Part shown: positions 1 through 6,201 of the stretch, piece after piece
Layout: each line of letters opens with the position of its first letter
Numbering within the stretch: the stretch's first letter is position 1
Origin: Natronohydrobacter sp.
Lineage (GTDB): Bacteria > Pseudomonadota > Alphaproteobacteria > Rhodobacterales > Rhodobacteraceae
NCBI GenBank assembly: GCA_007123015.1
Contig: SKSL01000154.1
Span: forward strand, 1-15,357
Length of the DNA: 15,357 bases
Direction: 5' to 3'
Translations under genes and position numbers: made by a program
The notes under the pieces: generated by a model
Databases searched by the model: none
The model's input: only the letters and a program-made list of their open reading frames with translations
Told to the model about the DNA's origin: nothing

Positions 1-109
1 GCACCAGCACCAGCATCAGGGTCAGAACCTGGGCGTTGCGGATTTTGCCGATATCTGCCCCTCGGCTTCGAAGCCAGCTTGCTGTTTCGGGTGGCGTTTG
101 CAAAAGCAA
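1..109 (-). CDS. Possible 5' fragment of a divergent membrane-protein gene (left edge)
   Basis: A minus-strand frame is open from 136 to the window edge. A TTG at 107-109 is preceded, with 7 nt spacing, by AAAAGG (complement of 117-122). The frame gives about 36 residues: a charged start, then R-N-A-Q followed by a hydrophobic run (LTLMLVLV) that looks like the start of a membrane segment. I do not recognise a family. The rare start codon, short length and overlap with a hairpin make this weak. It may be non-coding leader DNA between galU and a gene further left. Confidence 0.22.
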   Translation of the reverse strand, partial: MLLQTPPETASWLRSRGADIGKIRNAQVLTLMLVLV

Positions 110-124
110 GGCTTTGCCTTTTGC
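64..124. promoter_or_regulatory. Palindrome and bulged hairpin upstream of galU
   Basis: GGCTTCGAAGCC at 64-75 is a perfect 12-bp palindrome. At 100-124, GCAAAAG pairs with CTTTTGC (118-124), and CAA/TTG continues the stem past one bulged C, leaving a 4-nt loop. No clean T-run follows on either strand, so a classical terminator is not obvious. The positions, 65-125 bp before the galU ATG, fit an operator, a leader hairpin, or a terminator for something upstream. The sequence structure is seen directly; the role is inferred. Confidence 0.4.
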
Positions 125-151
125 TTGTCCCCTAGACTATTTGATTATAGA
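121..151 (+). promoter_or_regulatory. galU: Candidate galU promoter
   Basis: TTGCTT (121-126) could be a -35 element. The AT-rich run GATTATAGA (143-151) holds -10-like hexamers at 16 to 19 bp spacing. This AT-rich patch stands out from the GC-rich surroundings and lies about 40 bp before the ATG at 189. Matches to the sigma-70 consensus are only partial, so this is a guess from position and composition. Confidence 0.3.
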
Positions 152-188
152 CATCAGACAGACGTGTTCTCCAAAAGAAAGACGCCAA

Positions 189-1079
189 ATGTCTGTTGTG
201 ACCAAAGCTGTTTTCCCTGTTGCCGGATTTGGGACCCGTTTCCTGCCCGCAACCAAGGCGATGCCTAAAGAGCTTTTGCCAATCATCGACAAGCCGATTG
301 TGCAATTTGCTGTGGACGAAGCCATCGCAGCAGGGATCACCGAACTTATCTTTGTCACCGGGCGCAACAAACGCGCTGTTGGCGACCATTTCGATACCAA
401 TCTGGAACTGGAAAGCCAGCTTCTGGCCAAAGGCAAGCAGGAGTTGCGTGACCTTGTGCGCAATATCGTCCCGGAGGGGGTGTCTTGCATCTTCGTGCGC
501 CAGCCCGAACCGCTGGGCTTGGGCCATGCGGTGCTGTGCTCGGCCCCTGCCGTCGGGAACAATCCTTTTGCAGTATTGCTCGCTGATGACCTGATGCATG
601 GCGAGAGCCTGCCCACAGCAGCGCTGGTCAAAGCTTTTATGCAGAAACCCGAAGCGATCCTGTCGGTTTCTGAAGTTGCGCCTGAGGAAGTCTCGAAATA
701 CGGCATCCTGAAACTGGGGGCGACCAGCAGCGATGGCCGGATCGCGGTCGAGGGCTTGGTGGAAAAACCCGATCCCGCACAGGCTCCATCGCAGATGGCG
801 TCTTTCGGGCGGTATGTCTTTACGCCCGAAATCTTCGGCTTGCTGCGTGCGCTCAAACCCGGAGCAGGTGGCGAAATCCAGCTTGCCGATGCGATTGATC
901 AGCTTGCTGCAGAGGGCAAGGTTTCCGCGATCGTGAATCCGTCGCAGCGTTATGATTGTGGCGATAAGTTCGGCTATCTCACGGCTATTGTTGATCTGGC
1001 GTTGGATAATCCCGACTATAAAGAGCGCTTTTCAGCTTTGCTGCGCGACCGGTTGGCGCGGCTGGATAGCGCCGCCTGA
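189..1079 (+). CDS. galU: UTP--glucose-1-phosphate uridylyltransferase GalU
   Basis: Cytosolic enzyme that makes UDP-glucose from UTP and glucose-1-phosphate, a sugar donor for surface polysaccharides. The 296-residue length is normal for bacterial GalU. The nucleotide-binding N-terminus GFGTRFLPATKAMPKELLP starts at about residue 13, with the metal-binding region LLADD at 130-134, VEKP at 191-194, GGEIQLADA at 228-236 and YDCGDKFGYL at 255-264. The frame is open upstream to 36, but the ATG at 189 puts the usual GalU N-terminus (short lead, then the first beta strand) at residue 1. The residues before it show no GalU character. The ribosome site is only a weak purine run (AAAAGAAAGA). The gene converges on the RgpF-like gene and probably has its own promoter. 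All key motifs look intact. Confidence 0.97.
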   Translation: MSVVTKAVFPVAGFGTRFLPATKAMPKELLPIIDKPIVQFAVDEAIAAGITELIFVTGRNKRAVGDHFDTNLELESQLLAKGKQELRDLVRNIVPEGVSCIFVRQPEPLGLGHAVLCSAPAVGNNPFAVLLADDLMHGESLPTAALVKAFMQKPEAILSVSEVAPEEVSKYGILKLGATSSDGRIAVEGLVEKPDPAQAPSQMASFGRYVFTPEIFGLLRALKPGAGGEIQLADAIDQLAAEGKVSAIVNPSQRYDCGDKFGYLTAIVDLALDNPDYKERFSALLRDRLARLDSAA

Positions 1080-1149
1080 AGGGCTCGAACGTGATGACTA
1101 TTCCGGTATGCGGCGGTGCAAGGGCGACGCTGCGTATATTTCATCTCTG

Positions 1150-1258
1150 TAAGCGCCGGAGAATGTTGCCCAAAACCGGGACCTGGTTTTGGGCATGAAA
1201 ACATGTGGAAACAATAAATCAGAGCCTGTTGCGCGAATGAACGCGATACGCTCTGGGC
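1150..1258. repeat. Palindromic intergenic repeat in the convergent gap (possible bidirectional terminator)
   Basis: Two inverted repeats flank an AT-rich spacer. GCCCAAAACC (1168-1177) pairs perfectly with GGTTTTGGGC (1185-1194), plus a T-A pair outside. CAGAGC (1220-1225) pairs with GCTCTG (1250-1255), with nested CGCG arms at 1232-1235 and 1242-1245. The spacer holds AAACAATAAAT. This palindrome, T-rich linker, palindrome layout resembles dispersed intergenic repeats common in Alphaproteobacteria (from memory; other genomic copies cannot be seen here). Lying between the ends of galU and the RgpF-like gene, it could stop transcription from both sides. The lack of a U-run after the stem argues against a standard intrinsic terminator. 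Confidence 0.5.
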
Positions 1259-1305
1259 CATCAGATCATGGGCCAACAGCACAAAGGACCACCTGACCCT
1301 GCTGC

Positions 1306-3729
1306 TCAGACGAGCGACAGCAAGGCGTCCCATTCTGCCAGAACATACGCGCGCGAGGAGTGAGCGGCGATGTTTTGCATGATGGCTTGTGCATGCTGCC
1401 ATTCGGGGCCGCCAAAACCCTCTTCAGCGTGCCTCAGCATGTCGAGGATGTCTTCAGGGCCTGCATCCTCGCTTAGCAGGTAAGGGTAGTCTGTGCCCAG
1501 ATAGTAAGGCGCGTCGCCAGCATTGCGTTGGACGATGATATTGGCCCCGCAATGCGCGGCGATAAAGCCTTTCAGAAAAGGCTTGAAGCCGTCATGATCC
1601 TGCATCTGGCGCGCAGCATAATGCAGATTGTATTCGGAAAGTTTCTTGATCCAGCTGTTGGATTGACGGGCCGTGCTGACCGCGTGAAACGCGATTTTCT
1701 CGGCCAGTCTGTCGGTATGGATGGTGTTCGCCAATTCCCCGAAATAGCCCGCGCGCATTGTGTCGTCGGGTGCCTTGATTTGTGTGGGCAACCGAATATC
1801 GACATGATGGGTGATGTGACAGCAAGGCAGCTTGGGGGCGGCGCGCATCATGTGCCGCAGTCCACAAAGTGACGACGCGATCAGAATGTCGAGATGGTCC
1901 AGAAGATCAGGCCGCAACGGATCATCCACAAAATCACCGATCAGGATATTGTGTCGGCGCAGGTTTTCAAGCTCTTCGGGCGTGGTGACTTTCAGCAGAC
2001 CTTTGGTCAGGATCACGATGCAGTCGCGGAACGCCCGGTCGCAACGCCATTGCACGTCTCGCGATCCGTCCAGATGCGCACGCAGCAGCGCCGCAGTCTG
2101 GCGACCACGCAGGACGGTCGAGCCAGTGTCAAGATGCGGTAGATCATAGAGGATGACAATGGGGCAGTCTTGCTTGCGGGCTGGGCGGGGCACTGGCCTG
2201 CGCACACGCTGGCCGCTTGCGGACAAGCGCGCATGAGCAAGGCGCGCTGCAGTCTGCGCCCAGGGCCCAGGCCCGGCAGGGGGCAAGATAGGGTCCGGGG
2301 CCGTGCCGAAGCGGGCCGCGATGCCCGCTGCGATATCGCCTGCGCCCTGCAGATCTCCGGCACCGAGCACCCGGTCGAGCAGGGCATGGCTTTGCTGTTC
2401 AGACAGGACATATTGCTGCAGCCATGTCGTGACCGCGCGGGCCGGGCCGGGCGGGGTGTCGCGCAGGGCCGGGATGCGGGCCGGATCGAAGACAGCGCTG
2501 CAGGCATGGTCCTGAAACTGACCATGGGTCAGATAATGCTGCATGGCAGATATCTCAGCCGACGCGGGGCCCATGTAGCGCTGCGCATACCAGTCCGGAT
2601 CAAACAGCCCCAGATCCTGCGCCAACGTCAGCCAGTTTGTCGCGGAAGGGCAGGCGATGCTGCCCTGATGCTGGCCCAGATGCAGGTAATGCGCGAGTGA
2701 ACAGATGCCTTCGCGCTGTACTTCGGGATGGCGCAGCAGGTAATAGGCCGTGCTGAAGGCAGGGCTTGGATCCAGGCCCAGCAGATCCCCGTAATGGATG
2801 TAGTGCCATAGCGGCTTCATGCCGGGGACGGCAAATCTCCCCAGTTGTCGCGTGTAGAAATCCGGGTCGAACAGGTCGGAGGCCTGGATCATCTCGGCCC
2901 AATGCGCGCCGTCCATATGACGGCGTACCATGTCCAGACTGCCCGCGCCCAGCAGGCGTATATCCTGAGCAGGTCCATGTTCTGCCAGCGGGATCAGCGC
3001 AAGCGCTGCGTCGGTGGCCTGCATCGGCTCGCTCAGCCAGATCGCGCGTTGGGCGGCCTGTGGCAGCACGCCGAACACACGCTCCATGGCGTGAACGGGG
3101 CTGCCATCCCCGCCGGTCTGACCCTCAGGGGCCATATGGGCTTCGAACCATGGCAGCGCGTCGCGCAAGGGTCGCAGCAAATCCCCGGCGATCCAGAACA
3201 TGGTGCCCGTGAAGAACCCCCAATCCTGTGCAGGGATTGCCAGTCTGTCGCAAAGCGCCCGGATCTGCGCGCGGTTGCCATAGGCGAGCGCATCGGCCGA
3301 GCGCCACTGAAACGCTGTGCCGATCATGCCAGCGGCTGCAGTCTTGTCGGCAAAACGCGCAATGATCTGCGCGACCAGATCCGGACTGCCACATAAGCCG
3401 TCCATCATGATCCGGCCCTGTGCCGCGCGCATCTCGGAAATACGATTCTTGCTGTGCAGCTTCAGCACGGCAGTATAGCGGTCGAGTTCCCGCATCGCGC
3501 AAAGGCGCAGGAAGGGCAGCACATCCATGCCCTGATCCGGCATCACCAGAGTTTCGGCATTGGGGAAATCCGCAGCCACAGCGGCAGAGAGTGCTGCATG
3601 GAGTTCCGCGCGGCAGGTGACGAAAATGGCGCTGCCTGCAGGAAGATGCGCCAGTCGCGCTGCCAGATCGGGCCAGATCTCGGGATAATAGACATGCACA
3701 CAGGCTGCGATCTTGTCTTTTGCGTGCAC
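1306..3729 (-). CDS. RgpF-like (rhamnan synthesis F) protein with FD-Y repeats and C-terminal GT-B-like domain
   Basis: Large 807-residue protein, probably a multidomain glycosyltransferase of cell-surface polysaccharide synthesis. Residues about 7-235 match the rhamnan-synthesis-F type: HVYYPEIW near the start, M-D-V-L-P-F-L at 68-74, KLHSKNR at 90-96 and FFTGTMFW at 172-179. Three short repeats (about 286-325, 324-363, 375-414) follow the pattern FDPxxY...HYxxxG. Residues about 520-807 form a GT-B-like domain with KPFLKGFIAAHCGANI near 716-731 and YLGTDYPYL at 743-751; no canonical EX7E motif is seen. The GTG at 3729 is chosen because AGGAAGGAG lies 6 nt before it. The frame runs open to 3954, but that extension is low in family character and would overlap the divergent gene. 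Exact sugar specificity is unknown. Confidence 0.88.
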   Translation of the reverse strand: MHAKDKIAACVHVYYPEIWPDLAARLAHLPAGSAIFVTCRAELHAALSAAVAADFPNAETLVMPDQGMDVLPFLRLCAMRELDRYTAVLKLHSKNRISEMRAAQGRIMMDGLCGSPDLVAQIIARFADKTAAAGMIGTAFQWRSADALAYGNRAQIRALCDRLAIPAQDWGFFTGTMFWIAGDLLRPLRDALPWFEAHMAPEGQTGGDGSPVHAMERVFGVLPQAAQRAIWLSEPMQATDAALALIPLAEHGPAQDIRLLGAGSLDMVRRHMDGAHWAEMIQASDLFDPDFYTRQLGRFAVPGMKPLWHYIHYGDLLGLDPSPAFSTAYYLLRHPEVQREGICSLAHYLHLGQHQGSIACPSATNWLTLAQDLGLFDPDWYAQRYMGPASAEISAMQHYLTHGQFQDHACSAVFDPARIPALRDTPPGPARAVTTWLQQYVLSEQQSHALLDRVLGAGDLQGAGDIAAGIAARFGTAPDPILPPAGPGPWAQTAARLAHARLSASGQRVRRPVPRPARKQDCPIVILYDLPHLDTGSTVLRGRQTAALLRAHLDGSRDVQWRCDRAFRDCIVILTKGLLKVTTPEELENLRRHNILIGDFVDDPLRPDLLDHLDILIASSLCGLRHMMRAAPKLPCCHITHHVDIRLPTQIKAPDDTMRAGYFGELANTIHTDRLAEKIAFHAVSTARQSNSWIKKLSEYNLHYAARQMQDHDGFKPFLKGFIAAHCGANIIVQRNAGDAPYYLGTDYPYLLSEDAGPEDILDMLRHAEEGFGGPEWQHAQAIMQNIAAHSSRAYVLAEWDALLSLV
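2488..2877 (-). repeat. Three tandem FD-Y/HYxxxG protein repeats inside the RgpF-like gene
   Basis: Codons for residues 285-414 encode three units of about 40 residues. Units one and three start LFDPDFY and LFDPDWY; unit two starts AFSTAYY. Each ends in HYI/HYL plus a short G-containing turn (WHYIHYG, AHYLHLG, QHYLTHG). The same unit occurs twice at the N-terminus of the glycosyltransferase at 7790-10429. Such units accompany many bacterial polysaccharide glycosyltransferases; their role is not established to my knowledge. Confidence 0.75.
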
Positions 3730-3932
3730 CTGCTGCTCCTTCCTGCGATAGCGGATCTGCCGCAGCCATCCTATCTGCGCGTTGCGCGGGTTGCCAGTGC
3801 AGGGCGCGGCCTGCGGGAAACTGCGCATGACAGCTTGCGCAGACGCCCCCGCTTGTATCCACTTTCCGGACAGGGCAGACTCGCTGCCATGAGATACAGC
3901 ATCCACGCCCTCGGATATGAGAGATTGCAGAG
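3730..3932. promoter_or_regulatory. Divergent control region with a central inverted repeat
   Basis: This 203-bp gap separates the starts of the minus-strand RgpF-like gene and the plus-strand operon, so both promoters should lie here. CTGCGCA (3821-3827) and TGCGCAG (3836-3842) form a perfect 7-bp inverted repeat with an 8-bp spacer, almost exactly midway between the two starts (about 92 bp each way). That position suits a shared operator, or it could fold as a hairpin. I found no convincing -35/-10 pair on either strand. On the minus strand the strong ribosome site AGGAAGGAG is at 3736-3744. Confidence 0.4.
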
Positions 3933-4592
3933 ATGACCTCGCTCCCCCCGGCATCGCCTTCCATGCCTGCTGCGGAAACTGCGCATCTGACCAAATGTTA
4001 TCAGGCGGCCTCGGTCATTCTGGAATATGGCTCGGGGGGGTCTACGCAACTGGCCGCGCAGATGTCGGGCAAACTGGTCTTCAGCGTCGAAAGTGACCGC
4101 GACTGGGCGCGCAACCTGCGTCAACAGATCGCGCAGGCCATGCCCAGATCGCAAGTCATTGTCTATCATGTCGATATTGGGCCCACCGGGCCTTGGGGGC
4201 GCCCGCTTGACAGCAGCCATTGGCAACGCTTCCACCGCTTTCCCAATGCGATCTGGGATGCACCGTTTTTCCGGCATCCCGATCTGGTCCTGATCGACGG
4301 GCGTTTCCGGACGGCCTGTCTGATGGCGACCATGCTGCGCATCAAACATCCGGTGACCGTGCTCTTTGATGATTATGCCGACCGGCCCCGATACCATATG
4401 GTCGAGCAATTCCTGTACCCGAAGCGCATGATCGGGCGCATGGCGGAATTCGCGCTGGTGCCCGGGATGCTGCGCGATGCTGATATGGGCAAGGTCCTCG
4501 CGCAATTTTTCGAGGGCTCGGTTCACGGCAAGGGCAAAACCTCATACGCCTTGACCCCTGAGCAGGAAAACGTCTTAAGGGCAATAAAATGA
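3933..4592 (+). CDS. Class I SAM-dependent methyltransferase-like protein
   Basis: 219-residue cytosolic protein with a complete Rossmann-type methyltransferase layout. The SAM loop EYGSGGST is at 31-38, an acidic strand-2 end VESD at 52-55, DLVLIDGRFR at 117-126 and VLFDDYADRPRYH at 143-155. These match a small roseobacter-type family usually annotated only as methyltransferase; the substrate is unknown. Unlike the two genes after it, its post-strand-4 motifs (LIDG and FDD) are intact, so it is probably active. The ATG at 3933 follows GAGAG by 9 nt and is the first gene of the plus-strand run; the next start is 22 bp past its stop. Sugar O-methylation or chain capping is plausible from context only. 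Confidence 0.85.
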   Translation: MTSLPPASPSMPAAETAHLTKCYQAASVILEYGSGGSTQLAAQMSGKLVFSVESDRDWARNLRQQIAQAMPRSQVIVYHVDIGPTGPWGRPLDSSHWQRFHRFPNAIWDAPFFRHPDLVLIDGRFRTACLMATMLRIKHPVTVLFDDYADRPRYHMVEQFLYPKRMIGRMAEFALVPGMLRDADMGKVLAQFFEGSVHGKGKTSYALTPEQENVLRAIK

Positions 4593-4614
4593 TCTTCGCG
4601 AAAGGGGAGCAGTG

Positions 4615-6087
4615 ATGACCAGAACAGGAGGCAGTGACCCGAGAGCGGGCTCACAGACATCCGGTTCGAGGGAAACCGGAGATGCAGCAGACGGCGAGCG
4701 GCTGGTCATCCGCGACAGTCGAGACCTGTCGCCGCTGCGCGATATCGCCATCCCGCTGACAAGCCGCGCTGTTTTCTGGCAGCCACGCCATGTCGCGCCA
4801 TCCCCGCTGCTGGCGCATATCCCGTTTCTGTTCTGGCTGACCGAAACAGCCCGTCCGGCGCGTGTGGTGCAGCTGGGTCTGGGCGATGGGGTTGGCTTCA
4901 TGGCACTGTGTCAGGCCATCGACAAGCTGGGGCTGGACAGCATGTGCATGGGGTTGGATCTCGACACAGGCGCACGGCCCGGTTTGTCCGACCGCTTTGC
5001 AGAAGACCACGCCACGCTTTACAGTGATTTCTCCTTCATTCTTGACGAAGAAATTCCCCGCGCCGCGCGCCATCTGCAAGGCATGTCTGTGGATATGCTG
5101 GTGCTGAATGCGCCGCTTGATGCAGACAGGCTGGCCGACATTCAGGCCAGTTGGCAGCCCCTGCTGTCCGATCAGGGGCTTTTGCTGGTCTGTGATCCCC
5201 GGACAACACTCGCTGACCCGGCTGCGCAGCATTATCACGACATGCTCTTGCGCGATCATCCGGCGATCACTTTCCCGCGCGCGGCAGCGGGGCTGGATGT
5301 GGTGCTTATCGGCGAAAACCAGCCCGACCGGCTGCGCCGCATGGCGCAGTTAGGTCTGGGCATGCCGGGCCATCTGGCGACCCAACAGGTGTTTTCGCGT
5401 CTGGGTCTGGGGCTGGAAAAGGATCAGGCCACGCGCAAGATATCGGCAGATCTGGCCAAGGCAAAAGCCGCCTTGAGCAAGGCACAGTCCGAAATAGCAG
5501 AATTCGAGGAAGAGCGCGCAAGGCTGCGTGCGGAAGTGACGGCCGCACAAGAGAGTGAGGCGGCCCAGACTGTGCAAATGGCACAAGTGCAGGCGCAGTT
5601 GTATGACCTGCAATCAGATCTGTCAGCGCGGGCAGAGGCAGGGCCGGATCCCGAACTTGCGGCTGTGCGAGAAGAGCTTGCGCTCTGTCGTGCCGAACTT
5701 GACGCTCGCGACAGCCAGCTTGATACAGAAATGCAAAACAGCACCGAGGCCGCGCGCCAGATCGCGCTGCTTACCGAGCAGAAGACCACGCTCGAAGCCC
5801 AGCTTGAAGACCACGCTGCGGCCCGTCTGGCACTGGAAGACGCGCTCAGGAAAGAGGCAGCTGCGCATCAGATTGCGGAAAAAGCGCGCCGTGATCTGGA
5901 AGCCGCGCAGCAGATGGCGCAAGGGAAGCTGCAGGAGTCGCTTGATAAACGGCTCGCGCTCTGGGAGGCGCATCAGGCCCTGAAAGCACAATATCAGGAC
6001 CTGCTGTCGCAAGCGGGGCAGAATGATCACATGCCGACCGATACGGACCGTGGCGCTGATCCTGTCGCCGGGCGCGGATCGTCGTGA
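4615..6087 (+). CDS. Methyltransferase-fold protein with long C-terminal coiled coil (paralogue 1)
   Basis: 490 residues. A polar N-terminal tail (1-50) leads to FWQPRHV (54-60), a hydrophobic helix, and a SAM-loop-like strand VVQLGLGDGVGF (84-95). Strand 4 reads VDMLVLNAPLDADR (159-172) where Methyltransf_24-type relatives usually show an I-D-G-x-H motif, and LLLVCDPRT (189-197) replaces the usual H-D, so catalysis is doubtful. Residues about 268-466 are a continuous E/A/L/Q/R-rich coiled coil, followed by a disordered polar tail. The ATG at 4615 is preferred over the GTG at 4612 because AGGGGAG lies 5 nt before it rather than 2. It is a tandem paralogue of the next gene. A scaffold or length-control role is inference. 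Confidence 0.85.
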   Translation: MTRTGGSDPRAGSQTSGSRETGDAADGERLVIRDSRDLSPLRDIAIPLTSRAVFWQPRHVAPSPLLAHIPFLFWLTETARPARVVQLGLGDGVGFMALCQAIDKLGLDSMCMGLDLDTGARPGLSDRFAEDHATLYSDFSFILDEEIPRAARHLQGMSVDMLVLNAPLDADRLADIQASWQPLLSDQGLLLVCDPRTTLADPAAQHYHDMLLRDHPAITFPRAAAGLDVVLIGENQPDRLRRMAQLGLGMPGHLATQQVFSRLGLGLEKDQATRKISADLAKAKAALSKAQSEIAEFEEERARLRAEVTAAQESEAAQTVQMAQVQAQLYDLQSDLSARAEAGPDPELAAVREELALCRAELDARDSQLDTEMQNSTEAARQIALLTEQKTTLEAQLEDHAAARLALEDALRKEAAAHQIAEKARRDLEAAQQMAQGKLQESLDKRLALWEAHQALKAQYQDLLSQAGQNDHMPTDTDRGADPVAGRGSS

Positions 6088-6201
6088 TGGCAGCTTTTGC
6101 CGGGGCGACCCAGCTAGATGGTGACTGCGCAAAGGCCGTCCCAAATGATGTGAAAACGCGATATGCTGATGCAGCGCGGGCATAGATGGAAAGACACTTG
6201 C

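Noticed and set aside
36..188. In-frame upstream extension of galU by 51 codons
   Set aside because: The added residues show no GalU character and the region carries hairpins and a promoter-like patch; the ATG at 189 gives the normal family N-terminus.
1167..1195. Classical rho-independent terminator
   Set aside because: The stem is excellent, but no U-run follows on either strand; kept only as part of the repeat element with a possible terminator role.
1016..1402. Minus-strand open frame spanning the galU end, the intergenic repeat and the end of the RgpF-like gene
   Set aside because: It overlaps two confident genes and a palindromic repeat and has no recognisable protein features.
3835..3861. 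Plus-strand promoter TTGCGC...TATCCA before the methyltransferase operon
   Set aside because: Spacing of 15 bp and weak hexamer matches in GC-rich DNA are no better than chance.
3730..3954. In-frame N-terminal extension of the RgpF-like protein to an ATG at 3954
   Set aside because: It would overlap the divergent methyltransferase start, and a strong AGGAAGGAG site lies just before the GTG at 3729.
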